From: Lachnospiraceae bacterium
GTDB lineage: Bacteria > Bacillota > Clostridia > Lachnospirales > Lachnospiraceae
Assembly (NCBI GenBank): GCA_021628825.1
Contig: JAJXRY010000001.1
Span: 124,001-188,000 of the forward strand
Reading direction: 5' to 3'
DNA: 64,000 nt
The notes under the pieces: model-generated
What the model saw: only the letters and a program-made list of their open reading frames with translations
The model's database searches: none
Told to the model about the DNA's origin: nothing
In this document: positions 19,146-28,868 of the stretch, in pieces
How positions within the stretch are numbered: position 1 is the stretch's first letter
How the letters are laid out: every line of letters begins with the position of its first letter
Program-made: the position numbers and the translations under genes

Positions 19146-20105
19146 ATGAATTATACTTATATCGTTCAGTGCAGCGACGGAACGCTCTACACGGGCTGGA
19201 CGAATGATCTGGATAAGCGCATAAAGGCACACAACGATGGAAAAGGTGCGAAATATACGAAGCCAAGACTCCCGGTAGAGCTTGTCTATGCGAAGGAGCA
19301 TGCAACGAAAGAGGAAGCCATGAAGGATGAGTACCGCATCAAGCAGCTTCCACGCCAGGATAAACAGAAGCTGTGTAAGGAGTATGAGGAAGAGCAGAGG
19401 GAACTGCAGGAGGAGCATCCGGAGCAGGCTGTTTCGTCTGAGGAAAAAAGCTCCGGGGTCCTGAAAGATAAAGATATCCGGGAACCCTTATTTGAGTTTC
19501 TGGAGGAAACCTATGGAAAGGTCCGTATTCTGGAAGAAAAGACCATGGGACGGTCGCGGGCAGATCTTGTGATGGTGGCGCCGGAATGTCTTTATGGCAT
19601 CGAGATTAAAAGTGATGCGGATACCTATGCAAGGCTCAAAAGGCAGGTAAAGGATTACGATCAATACTATGATTACAATATCGTGGTTGTGGGTTCCACG
19701 CATGCCATGCATATCGAAGAACACGTGCCGGATTACTGGGGCATTGTTACGGTGGAGCAGATGAATGGAAAAGCAGACTTTTATTTCCTGCGGCTTCCGA
19801 AGGAGAATCCGAAGCGGAAATGGGAGAGGAAGATGCAGATTCTGTGGCGTCCGGAGCTTGCCACAATTCAGGAGTGGTTAGCCATGCCGAAGTACAAGGA
19901 AAAGAGCAAGCGGTTTGTGGTGGACAAGATTCTGGAACGTGTCCCGGAAAGGATTCCGGAGGAGATATTAAGCAGACAAATCAGTGACATTTTGTTTGAA
20001 CGGGATTATAATACGATAGCGAAGACTCTGACAGAGTACCGTAAGGCAGAACGGAAGAAGAAGGGAGCAGCATCATGTCGTTACAGAAAGCGGAAGCGTA
20101 TTTAG
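19146..20105 (+). CDS. GIY-YIG nuclease fused to a sce7726/PD-(D/E)XK-like nuclease domain
   Basis: A 319-residue intact protein with two nuclease-type domains. Residues 1-80 are a small GIY-YIG domain of the YhbQ type (YTYIVQCSDGTLYTGWTND, with the family Arg/His/Glu region DLDKRIKAHN and EYRIKQLPRQDK). After an acidic linker, residues about 110-290 carry DIREPLFEFL, an ADLVMV strand and YGIEIKSDADTYARLKRQV, matching the D..ExK core of sce7726-like PD-(D/E)XK proteins. ATG 19146 is preceded by agaaggtgg, right after a terminator. It overlaps the YbaK-like gene by 31 bp, so the two are coupled. DNA repair or restriction are possible roles; neither is shown. Confidence 0.75.
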   Translation: MNYTYIVQCSDGTLYTGWTNDLDKRIKAHNDGKGAKYTKPRLPVELVYAKEHATKEEAMKDEYRIKQLPRQDKQKLCKEYEEEQRELQEEHPEQAVSSEEKSSGVLKDKDIREPLFEFLEETYGKVRILEEKTMGRSRADLVMVAPECLYGIEIKSDADTYARLKRQVKDYDQYYDYNIVVVGSTHAMHIEEHVPDYWGIVTVEQMNGKADFYFLRLPKENPKRKWERKMQILWRPELATIQEWLAMPKYKEKSKRFVVDKILERVPERIPEEILSRQISDILFERDYNTIAKTLTEYRKAERKKKGAASCRYRKRKRI

Positions 20106-20545
20106 AAAGTAAAGGATTTTCAGATCATGTCATTACGTTAGGGGAGTCCACGGCAACAGTGGCACTGGCGGCGCAGGTCCTTGGTGTACAGCCCGGAATG
20201 ATTGCAAAGACCATGTCTTTTTTACAGGGGGATCAGGTGGTTCTGATTCTGACCGAAGGAACGGCGAAGGTGGATAACCGGAAATATAAGGATACCTTTC
20301 ATGTGAAAGCGAAGATGATCCCCTTTGAAGAGGTGGAAGAAAAGGTCGGCCATGCACCCGGTGGCGTCTGTCCGTTTGGCGTAAATGAGGGCGTTATCGT
20401 ATACCTGGATGAAAGTCTTAAGAAGTTTGAAATGGTGTATCCGGCAGCAGGGGACGATCACAGCGCAGTAAGATTCACGATCCCGGAACTTGAAAAAGCT
20501 GCAGACGCACAGGGCTGGATCGATGTCTGCAAGGAAGAAGCATAG
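20075..20545 (+). CDS. YbaK/EbsC-family aminoacyl-tRNA deacylase
   Basis: A small cytosolic editing-type protein of 156 residues. It shows the YbaK/ProX fold signatures: AKTMSFLQGDQVVLILTEG with a conserved Lys, VDNRKYKDTF, and GHAPGGVCPFGV near residue 95. Such proteins hydrolyse mischarged tRNA such as Ala- or Cys-tRNA(Pro). The start lies inside the end of the nuclease-fusion gene (31-bp overlap), implying co-translation. A degenerate tandem repeat begins in its last codons. Confidence 0.88.
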   Translation: MSLQKAEAYLESKGFSDHVITLGESTATVALAAQVLGVQPGMIAKTMSFLQGDQVVLILTEGTAKVDNRKYKDTFHVKAKMIPFEEVEEKVGHAPGGVCPFGVNEGVIVYLDESLKKFEMVYPAAGDDHSAVRFTIPELEKAADAQGWIDVCKEEA

Positions 20546-20618
20546 AAACAGAAGAAGCATAGAACTAGAAGAAGTATAGAAATAAAGAAGCACAGAAACA
20601 AGAAGTGCAGAAACAGTT
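20537..20618. repeat. degenerate tandem repeat, five units of 15-17 bp
   Basis: Units gaagcatagaaacagaa, gaagcatagaactagaa, gaagtatagaaataaa, gaagcacagaaacaa and gaagtgcagaaacagtt run head to tail from the last codons of the YbaK-like gene into the intergenic region. They look like successive copies of the gene's own end (gaagcatag). Confidence 0.6.
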
Positions 20619-20710
20619 GAAGAAAAGAAGGAAAATAGGTACAATATTGTTCTGACAGAAACATAACGAGGAAACAGGAAAACAATCCGATCAGAAAGTT
20701 GTGGGTACAT

Positions 20711-21319
20711 ATGGCGAAGTATACCAGACAGGCGATTATGCTCTGCCTGCTTAAATTACTGGAAGAAAAATCCATCGATAAGATCACGGTCAAGGATATC
20801 TGTGAAAGATGTGAAATCAACCGGAATACCTTTTATTACTATTTCAGTGATATTTATGAGGTACTCGATGCATTAATTGAATATGAAACAGAGCAGTCTT
20901 TGAAGGAAGAGGATGCAGAAGCCTCTTTTTATGAGGAGCTTTTGCAGAAGTATCATCTGGTTTTGAATTACCGGAAAGCAATCGGGCATCTGTATGCTTC
21001 GAAGAACCGGGAGCTGATATCAAATTATTTTTATACGGTCACGGAAGCCTTTGTCATGAAGCATGTGCAGAAGGAAGCAGAAGGGATGGATGTGCCGGAA
21101 GAGGATATCAAGTTTATTGTGGACTTTTACAGTAATTCGCTGATTGGAATGATGCTCCGGTGGATTAAGGAAAAAATGCCGGCAAAAAAGGACCATCTCA
21201 TTGAACAATGGTCCATGTCCTATCAGGCTACCGTGAAGATCCTGTTGCAGGGGTGTCTTGCCGAGCAGCATCCGGGAGCTTCGGTGTTTAAGCGCCAAGC
21301 TCACGATCCTTTGCCATAA
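20711..21319 (+). CDS. TetR/AcrR-family transcriptional regulator
   Basis: About 202 residues. The N-terminal helix-turn-helix is typical: KITVKDICERCEINRNTFYYYF, followed by the SDIYEVLDALIEYE helix. The C-terminal ligand-binding half (about 70-190) is helical and ends in a variable tail. I chose ATG 20711 (MAKYTRQAIM); an in-frame TTG at 20699 is less likely. Its 3' end overlaps the convergent DegV gene by 32 bp. Its target is unknown. Confidence 0.88.
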   Translation: MAKYTRQAIMLCLLKLLEEKSIDKITVKDICERCEINRNTFYYYFSDIYEVLDALIEYETEQSLKEEDAEASFYEELLQKYHLVLNYRKAIGHLYASKNRELISNYFYTVTEAFVMKHVQKEAEGMDVPEEDIKFIVDFYSNSLIGMMLRWIKEKMPAKKDHLIEQWSMSYQATVKILLQGCLAEQHPGASVFKRQAHDPLP

Positions 21320-22186
21320 AGAATAATGCAATTGTATCGGGGCCGACATGGCTTCCGGTACAGTAATCATAAGAAGTGTTGATGAAGCCCCGCAGCTTCA
21401 CACGCTTCTTTATTTCTTCCATCACATAAAGAGAATCCTCATACGCATCGGCATGGGCAATGCCGATGATCTGATTTTCAGGATCTACGATGTTATCACA
21501 GACTAAAGAAACCAGTGCATTTAAGGCAGCCTTACGTCCACGGCATTTCTTAAACTGTACAATGTAGCCGTCCTTATTTCCACGAAGAATCGGTTTGATG
21601 TTCAAAATGTTTCCAACAAAAGCTGCAGAACCGGAAAGACGGCCTGTTTTAGCAAGATATTTTAAATCACCTACGGTGAAAACGCCGTTCATTTTAGCCG
21701 GATAGGTTTTGAGTATGTCATAAACTTCGTCAATTTCCATTCCCCTGTCACGCATTTCGCTTGCATAGATGGCGAGAATTCCCTGTGCAAGAGAAGCATT
21801 TAAGGCATCGATAATCCGGATTTTGCGTCCCATCGGAGGATTCTCCATCAGCTCCTCCATGGCAATCCGGGCGGAGTTATAGGTGCCGCTGATATTCTTA
21901 CTTAAAGAAAAATATAATACATCTTCACCGTCTTCCATAACCTTACGGAAAGCGGATTCAAAGTCACCGGTACTGATGAGGCTTGTCTTGACCTCGGCGC
22001 CGTTGCGCATGGCGTCATAATAGGTCTTGCCCTTCGCACGTTCCTCTTCATAAGTCGGCTCGGGATCAAAAGCATATCGGCTTTTTCTCCATTCACATAA
22101 TTAACAAAGGAAAGTACCTTAATATGATACTGCTTAACAAGTTCTGCGGGGATGTTTGCTGCGGAATCTACAATGATCTGAAACAT
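21288..22186 (-). CDS. DegV family fatty-acid-binding protein, frameshifted
   Basis: Cytosolic lipid-carrier of the DegV/FakB family, which presents fatty acids to a kinase. The start MFQIIVDSAANIPAEL and the motif STGDFESAFRKVME followed by SKNISGTYNSARIA are characteristic; the C-terminal HVGPDTIALFFM is the usual ending. The frame is broken at about 22080 (gctttttctccattc on the + strand). Restored length is about 298 residues. The gene stands alone and converges on the TetR gene; no FakA kinase is nearby. Confidence 0.88.
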
Positions 22187-22377
22187 ATCTTTGTCCTACC
22201 TATAATTATTTTCCTCTCCATTGTATGTAGTAAACGAAACTATGTCAAGTGATTTTTACAAAATCAGACATTTTTGAAAGAATGCCTGAAATTTAGGACG
22301 TAAGTGTTTCTTTTGTCCATAGGATAGAGGAAAGAAATAGGTTATTCTCTACTTGACAGTGAAGGAGGCGGATAGAA

Positions 22378-22951
22378 ATGAAAAAAATTTGAAGATGATA
22401 AAAAATATATATCTGTTATTGATTGTGTGTTCCATTCTGGTAGGAGCGGTATTGCTGATCTGGCCGCAGATGGGGGTCAGTGTGATGTGTAAGGTCTATG
22501 GCGTGTTCCTGCTGATCTATGGACTTGGCAAGCTTTCCGGATATTTTACCGGTGACCTGTTCCAGCTGGCATTCCAGTATGATTTCGGGCTTGGTATTGT
22601 TTCCCTGATCCTTGGATTTGTTCTGTTATTAAGAACAGAGCACATTGTAGAATTCCTGGCCGTGTGCATCGGAATTTTTCATGCTGGTGGATGCCGCCTT
22701 AAAGATTCAGACCGCAATTGATGCAAAGAAATTCGGGATCAGCAAATGGTGGCTGATTCTCATGATGGCTGTTATGGTTGCTTTTTGTGGGAGCATTGTT
22801 GCTGCTTGCTCCGTTTGATACAGGAAGCATTCTGGTGCGTGTGCTTGGACTTAGCATCTGCATTGACGGTATCATGAATCTGATTGTGGTAATGAGTACG
22901 GTACGCAGCATCCGTCGCAGCAGGGAAGATGTGATTGATATAGAGCTGTAA
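22378..22951 (+). CDS. HdeD-like DUF308 membrane protein, frameshifted
   Basis: A small polytopic membrane protein of about 190 residues with about six hydrophobic segments arranged as repeated helix pairs (IVCSILVGAVLLIWPQMGVS, later GIVSLILGFVLLLR), as in the HdeD/DUF308 family. ATG 22378 has gaaggagg upstream but runs into an A7 tract that breaks the frame after three codons. Further breaks are at about 22678 (ggaatttttcatg) and about 22790 (gctttttgtggg). The restored end is SIRRSREDVIDIEL at 22951. Function unknown. Confidence 0.6.
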
Positions 22952-23048
22952 GAGAGCAGTCGGAGGAGAGAACCGGAATATCGGGAATCGTACTCCGGGA
23001 AAGAATAAGAAACAGAAGCAATGAGAGGAACAGAAAGAAGGATTAAGG

Positions 23049-23714
23049 ATGATTTCAAAAATAACTCCTTTACTGATGATATTGGTAATTGCATCGATAT
23101 TAGGTTATATGACGGAGAATATCTGGGTGGGACTCCGGTTCGGTTACTGGGATAACCGGGGCATGATGATGCCCGGACTTCTTGGATATGGCATGGCAAT
23201 TGTGGGATTGTATCTGATTCTCGGACTGCCGCAGAAGCCGATACTGTTTGGATATGAGTTTTTCTTTGAAAATTCTCTGCAGGGCATTGTGTTCTACTAT
23301 GTGGCAGCAGGGGTGCTTGTATCCGTAGCAGAGATTGTCTTAGGAAACTTTGTGGAAAAGCACTGTGAGATTGTCTGGTGGAATTATACGGGACTGCCGC
23401 TTCACATTGGCAAGTATACCTCCGTTCCGACCTCGATGGGATTTGCAGCAATGATTACCTTATTTATGGGATGCATTTTCCCAAGGTTATATGCCTGGGT
23501 GGTACAGATTGAGAATCCGTCCCTGTCAATTCTGACCTTTGCCCTAACAGGACTTCTTGTCATGGATTTCGGCTATGCAGCCAGATATATGATCCGGAAT
23601 AAGAGGGTAAACAGACTGTGGCAGATCGAATGGAAGGGTGGCTTCGCTGTTCATAAGCTGCAGGAAGAAGAGAACTGGGAGAATGTTTCCACCGATCAGA
23701 AGTATCAGTTTTAA
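23049..23714 (+). CDS. putative ABC_trans_CmpB-type membrane protein
   Basis: A 221-residue polytopic protein resembling the CmpB-type putative ABC-transporter permease family. Conserved features are LGYMTENIWVGLRF with an acidic residue in helix 1, FVEKHCEIVWWNYTGLPLHI, and PTSMGFAAM. It has about six hydrophobic segments. ATG 23049 has gaaaggatt upstream. No ATP-binding subunit is nearby, so transport is unproven. Confidence 0.7.
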   Translation: MISKITPLLMILVIASILGYMTENIWVGLRFGYWDNRGMMMPGLLGYGMAIVGLYLILGLPQKPILFGYEFFFENSLQGIVFYYVAAGVLVSVAEIVLGNFVEKHCEIVWWNYTGLPLHIGKYTSVPTSMGFAAMITLFMGCIFPRLYAWVVQIENPSLSILTFALTGLLVMDFGYAARYMIRNKRVNRLWQIEWKGGFAVHKLQEEENWENVSTDQKYQF

Positions 23715-23776
23715 TTGGCGGTTTATATGGAAGAAATACGAGGCTTTCAGAGGTTGCTCTGGGGGCCTTTTTCTGC

Positions 23777-23814
23777 TTTCTGTCATTCATGTCGAAAAAA
23801 ATCTGTAATTCATG
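23777..23814 (+). promoter_or_regulatory. second candidate LytTR operator upstream of a lipoprotein gene
   Basis: ttctgtcattcatg (ends 23791) and atctgtaattcatg (ends 23814) are direct repeats separated by tcg plus an A7 run, followed by aatcttccccacaaaa and a tatgat -10-like box (23849-23854). The block closely matches the one at 7321-7375. The repeat period here is 23 rather than 21 bp; the difference lies entirely in the A-run, a likely sequencing error. Confidence 0.6.
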
Positions 23815-23899
23815 TAATCTTCCCCACAAAAAAAGAAGAAAAAAAGTGTATGATGCTTTATGAAAATTAAATATGGAAATCCAAAGGAGAAAATGAACT

Positions 23900-24478
23900 A
23901 TGAAAAGAAAGTGTTTAGCAGTATTACTGGCAGCAACAATGGTATTTACGATGGTTGGATGTGGAAGTAATGATAAGGAGGTTACCGGGGATTCCAGTAC
24001 GGAAGTTACAGAGTCCGAGGCAGAAGATATAGCGGAAACAGAAGAGGAAGAAGCCATAGAAGATGCAGAAACAATAGAAGATGCAGAAGACGTTCAAAGC
24101 AGTGAGGAAGACAATGAAGCACTGGCTGCAGAGGTCGGAGAATTCTTAAATGGCACCGTCTGGGCAGGAGCTAATACCGATTATACACTTTTAATGGCAT
24201 TTTTACTGTCTGCAGACGAATACTATATCGGAATTACCGATGCAGAAGGAAATATCGAAGAGCATCAGGGCACATGGGATATTGATTATGACAATATCTA
24301 TCTTTATGAAAATGATGCGCTTATGGATACCTTAAGCTGGGATATGGCAGAGGATGGATCAGAATTCTATATCATGGTTGACTCTTCCCAGACAACCTTC
24401 GGACTGCTCCAGACTGATTCCAACAATCTTGAAGACAGCCTGGATGCAATCGCAGAAGAGGTATTTGGATCAAACTAA
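23900..24478 (+). CDS. acidic secreted lipoprotein of unknown function
   Basis: A 192-residue lipoprotein precursor: signal peptide MKRKCLAVLLAATMVFTMVG with lipobox MVGC, so Cys 21 should be lipidated and anchored to the outer face of the membrane. A very acidic Glu/Asp/Thr linker (about 28-80) follows, then a compact domain (GTVWAGANTDYTLLMAF, GTWDIDYDNIYLYE) that looks like a small beta-barrel of the kind found in lipocalin-like or DUF lipoproteins. ATG 23900 has aaaggag. A LytTR-like operator lies 86 bp upstream, so it may be regulated by the two-component system at 5.1-7.1 kb. Confidence 0.7.
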   Translation: MKRKCLAVLLAATMVFTMVGCGSNDKEVTGDSSTEVTESEAEDIAETEEEEAIEDAETIEDAEDVQSSEEDNEALAAEVGEFLNGTVWAGANTDYTLLMAFLLSADEYYIGITDAEGNIEEHQGTWDIDYDNIYLYENDALMDTLSWDMAEDGSEFYIMVDSSQTTFGLLQTDSNNLEDSLDAIAEEVFGSN

Positions 24479-24617
24479 GTTATGAACTGATGTGGGAAAT
24501 TTTCGGGATTGCTATAAAGCCACGGCTTTAAGTTGCCATGCATATGAGAAAATGATCCAAAGAAGCTGCCAGTGGCAGGTTCGGTTGGTGGCAGTAGATA
24601 TAGGAGAAATTAAATAA

Positions 24618-26848
24618 ATGAAAAAAACCATATACATATATATGAAAAAGTGGTAGCAATAATATTATCCTTTGCAATGATCGTAGGATTACTTGGCGGA
24701 ATGAAACTGGATGTAAGGGCAAAAGAAAGAACAATTGATTTGGCTAGTTATATAAAGGATCATTTAGGGAAGACGATAGATTTAGGAACCATATCGGGAG
24801 ATAGCAGCATCAATGCGGAAGTGACATCTAACATGGGCATGTGTTATATGGATGGGGTCCTTGTGGATAAAAGGAAGGATGATTATAGTACTGGTGCTGG
24901 TGCTGGTAGTAGTATACAAACCGCTCTTAATGGTATCAGAAATCCGGGGATAATGTCATTGGATTTGACCAAAATTGATGGAATCGACCCCCAATTAACA
25001 TATAGCATGCAAATATATGGCTGGAAAGAGGATGAGAGATATGGTAATACATATCATATATTTCTATACCTTTCTATAATAACAATTGATACGTTAAATA
25101 TAACGGTTACTCAACCAGAAGCAGGCCAACCATTGCCTATTGTAGAGAATAGAGGTGTGAATGTCACAGAGGGAGCTGAGGTGACTGAGGTTAAATGGGA
25201 TGCGAATATTGATGGCATTCTAACTGAAGTGGCAGATGGGGTAAAAGCAGAATATAACACTCAGTATGTGCTGAATGTCAGGGTAAAGGCTAAAGATGGT
25301 TACAAGTTTGGAGACAGGGTGGTGTATGACGCAACAATAAATGGTGAGAGAACTGGAGTATCAAGTGGGGAGGAGAAAGGTACTCTGTGGTTTTCAAAGT
25401 ACTTTCCGAAAACAGAATTAGACCCATATGAAATTAGACGTGTGGATATAACAGTTCCACAGCCTGTTGCCGGAGAAAGATTACCAGATGTTACGCAGGT
25501 AACACAAAGCATAACCGGGGGCTAAAGTAGAGAGCTTGGAATGGCATGAGGGAGAAAGTTTAGCAGGACCGGATGTAACAGGTGGAAAGGCGAAAGGCAA
25601 TACCATATATACTGTGCGAATTCGGTATGATGCAGAGGAGGGATATTCATTTGGAGCATATCCAAGCGCAACAGTGAATAGCCAGTATGCAAATTGGGAG
25701 ATTTGGGATCAGGAACACAAAAATATTTTTGTGTTATATATAGTTTCCAAGCAAAAGGTTCAGACCAAGCAAACACAATTAACTCAGTAGAGATAACAAT
25801 TGATCCTCCGGAGGCAGGAAAAAAACATTGGCTTCTGCGTGCAATGTCCTGACAGATGGAGTTGTTGTAGAAAAAGTTGAATGGCGTGCAGGACCCAACA
25901 ATGTGACAGGACAAGCGGCACTTGAAGGAACGGTATATCAGCTACGTGTTTATTTGAAGCCGAAAGTAAACTATGAGTTTGGATCTTCTGTGCAAACAAT
26001 AGTAAATGGTACATCAGGATCCTTTTTTATTATGATACAAAGTGTGTTTACAGTGAATTTACAGCAACCGGTTCCAAACCTTCCGATGAAGGAGTTAAGA
26101 TAATCGATGGTAATGACGCTACATATAAACCAGGCAGTAATGAATCATTAACTTTCCGTGGTAGTGGGGAAGTTGCTTATTTTAAAGATGTTAAGGTTGA
26201 TGGAACTATAGTTGATAGAACAAATTACGATGTGCGTGAGGGCTCAACCATTATTACTTTTTACGCCGGAATATTTGAAAACTCTTAGGAATGGTTCACA
26301 TACCGTAGAAATGTTTTGGAATATCAATGGAGCAGTAAAGTCAGCAGCAGCTTCTTTCCACATCGGAGAAAAGGGTGGAGTAATCGTACCTGGGAATACC
26401 GGTACCACGCAGCCTGCAAACAATACAGAATCAAAGCCCAGGCACGTTTGCAGCTTCGAATGGGTAATCACACTTGACCCGACAACGGGAGCAGATGGTC
26501 TGGAGGAATACAAGTGTACTGGCTGTGGAGTGGTGCAGGAATCACATCCGATTCCGGCAAGTGTTGCAGTAGTTAAGGACTTTTATGGAAAAAGTAAAGG
26601 AGGCTCCGGAAAAGGGAAGCATCACCTATGATTCCGGTAAGCTCTATACCATCAGCGATTACATTTTGAAGAAAATGGCAGAGCGTAACGATGTGGCTGT
26701 AACCGTTAAGTTTGAATACAAGAATAAGAAGTTTCAGCTTACTTTCCCGGCAGGACTCGATTACAGTGCCGTGCTGACCGATAAGGAAACCATGTATGGA
26801 TACTTTGGTGTAGCGGCTAAGTTGGGACTTAAAGTAACTGAGCAATAA
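24618..26848 (+). CDS. secreted multidomain surface protein with Ig-like and X2-like repeats, multiply frameshifted
   Basis: Signal peptide, then about 700 residues. After the hydrophobic leader (VVAIILSFAMIVGLLGGM) and an N-terminal domain, three similar segments of about 100 residues follow, each beginning like VDITVPQPVAGERLP or ITIDPPEAGK and containing YVLNVRVKAKDGYKFG-type strands. Next is an X2-like Ig domain (VKVDGTIVDRTNYDVREGST) and a Cys-rich motif CSFEWVITLDPTTGADGLEE ending CTGCG. The C terminus is a distinct charged region (DYILKKMAERNDVAVTVKFE). Frame breaks lie near 24640, 25520, 25745, 25825, 26065 and 26270, and near 26590. It is more AT-rich than its neighbours up to about 26.1 kb. 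No sortase motif is seen, so the anchoring mode is unknown. Confidence 0.65.
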
Positions 26849-26905
26849 TCGGGCAATAACCGGGGAATAGACGGTAATAGGTGGATCATTAATTAAGGAA
26901 GAGAG

Positions 26906-26963
26906 AAAAGGGCAGCAGGACTTTCCATCGTGTCAGAGGAATTCTTGGTTGCCCTTTTACTTT
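26906..26963. terminator. bidirectional terminator between convergent genes
   Basis: aaaagggca (26906-26914) pairs with tgccctttt (26950-26958), followed by actttttc; the complementary strand also offers a T-run. The loop is long (35 nt). Confidence 0.55.
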
Positions 26964-26964
26964 T

Positions 26965-27339
26965 TCAGCTTAACATCCCGCCTAACATGCCTCCGCCGGC
27001 ACAGAGGGCAAGTACAGTAAGTGTATGCATGGTGGACAGGTCACCCGGGGATTTCATGATCATGGACAGAATCAACAGGATGATAAAGTAAATGCTTCCT
27101 GCAAGCAGGCCCCAGAGAAATTTGCGGCTTCCTTCCCGTTTTCCGGTGATGAAGCCGGCAAAGAAGGTGGTAATGACATAGATTGCGGTGATACAGACCG
27201 TAACGATTCCCTCCGAAAACCGCAGCCGGTACATGAGAAATGCCAGAAGCAGCAAAAGGATACCGGTTAGGATGGCACAGAACAGGAGGCATTTGAAGAA
27301 AAACAACAGTCTTTCATTTACCTGAAGCTTTGTTTTCAT
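26965..27339 (-). CDS. TIGR04086-like small membrane protein
   Basis: 124 residues with four hydrophobic segments and a Gly-rich tail (CAGGGMLGGMLS), matching the clostridial TIGR04086 family of uncharacterised four-helix membrane proteins. In related genomes such genes lie close to the SCIFF and secDF genes, as here. ATG on the - strand at 27339. Function unknown. Confidence 0.75.
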   Translation of the reverse strand: MKTKLQVNERLLFFFKCLLFCAILTGILLLLLAFLMYRLRFSEGIVTVCITAIYVITTFFAGFITGKREGSRKFLWGLLAGSIYFIILLILSMIMKSPGDLSTMHTLTVLALCAGGGMLGGMLS

Positions 27340-27471
27340 AATATTTCGTTTCCTTATGTGTGTTTTATGTAATATTTATATGTAGGATCTTGACACAGAA
27401 TACCCGTTATTGTATCATTTTTAGCAATAGACAGCCGAAAGGCATTAGAAAGAAGGAGTGATTTTTAAATT

Positions 27472-28765
27472 TTGGATACCGATGGTGTCATGCAGCTTAT
27501 TGCACTTATTATTTTAGTTTTGTTATCTGCGTTCTTTTCTTCCGCAGAAACGTCACTGACAACAGTGAACAGGGTAAAACTTAAAACCCTTGCAGAGGAA
27601 GGAAACAGGAGGGCGAAGACCGCACTGGAGGTTTTGGATAAATATGGAAAGATGCTCAGTGCAATTCTGATCGGCAATAATATTGTCAACCTGTCGGCCT
27701 CCGCACTGGCAACGACACTTGCGATTCATATTCATTTTACAGTCGGAATTGCGACGGCCATCCTGACGGTGGTGATTCTGATTTTTGGCGAGATCGTACC
27801 GAAGAACATGGCAATGATTAATTCAGAAAAAGATGGCTTTGCTGTATGCTTCCATGATTTCCGGGCTGATGAAGCTTCTGACACCGCTTATATTCGTGAT
27901 TGATTCCCTGGCAAAGGGCATTATGAAGCTGTTCCGGGTGGATGCTGATAAGAAGACCGCCATGACGGAGAACGAGCTTCGTACCTATGTAGAAGTCGGA
28001 CATGAGGATGGTGTCATTGAATCCGAAGAGCGCGAGATGATTTATAACGTGTTTGATTTCGGGGATGCCGTAGCCAAGGATGTCATGATTCCCAGAATTG
28101 ATATGGTGACCTTGTATAAGGAAGCAACCTACGAAGATGTTATTGAAGTGTTTAAGTCTTGTATGTATACCAGAATCCCTGTTTTTGAAGAGGATAAGGA
28201 TAATATTATCGGTCTGATCAATATTAAGGACTTTATTCTTGTCGAGGATAAAGCGAAGTTCAAGATCAGTGATATTCTGCGGCAGGCTTATTATACATAT
28301 GAATTTAAAAAGACAGCAGATCTGCTTGTAGAGATGCGTCAGAAGTGCTTCAATGTGGCATTTGTACTGAATGAATATGGCGGTACAGCCGGTATGATTA
28401 CTCTTGAAGATCTCCTGGAAGAGATTGTCGGAGAGATCCGTGATGAATACGATTCCGATGAGGAACAGCTGATCCAGAAGATGCAGGATCGTACCTACCT
28501 CGTAGAAGGCAGCATGAAGCTGAGTGATATCAATGATGAACTTGGAACCGATTTGCAATCCGAGGATTATGACTCGATCGGAGGACTGATCATCGAGCAT
28601 CTTGACCGTGTGCCGGAGGACGGTGCACAGATTGTCACAGACCAGGGAATCCGGCTGCAGGTACAGGGAGTGAGCCAGAATCGTATTCTGAAGGTGATTA
28701 TGGAGCTCCCGGAAGAGAAAGAACCGGAAGACAATCCGGAGAAAGATTCCGAAAAAGAAAAATAA
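27472..28765 (+). CDS. CNNM/CorC (HlyC) family membrane protein with CBS pair, frameshifted
   Basis: Membrane transporter-like protein related to CNNM Mg2+ exporters, formerly called hemolysin C. N-terminal CNNM/DUF21 domain with three or four helices (LLSAFFSSAETSLTTVNRVK, GNNIVNLSASALATTL, FGEIVPKNMA), then a CBS pair (DVMIPRIDMVTLYKEATYED, FVLNEYGGTAGMITLEDLLE) and the C-terminal CorC_HlyC domain. The frame breaks at about 27838 (tcagaaaaagatggc). Restored length is about 430 residues. The start is TTG 27472. Mg2+/Co2+ export is the family expectation. Confidence 0.87.
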
Positions 28766-28868
28766 ACACTTTCCCAAACATCACATTTATGTTATACTAT
28801 CGAAGTGAACGTCATAATGACGATATCAGGTAAGTTTTTAGATCAGGATATAAAGGAGATATAGGATT

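Noticed and set aside
23049..23714. Functional ABC transporter operon
   Set aside because: The CmpB-like membrane protein stands without an ATPase or binding-protein gene nearby, so transport was not asserted.
24500..24617. c-di-GMP-I (GEMM) riboswitch before the surface protein gene
   Set aside because: There is a 10-base match to the AAAGCCACGG core and a surface-protein target would fit, but the preceding hairpin with its GNRA loop is absent and the 3' receptor helix does not align.
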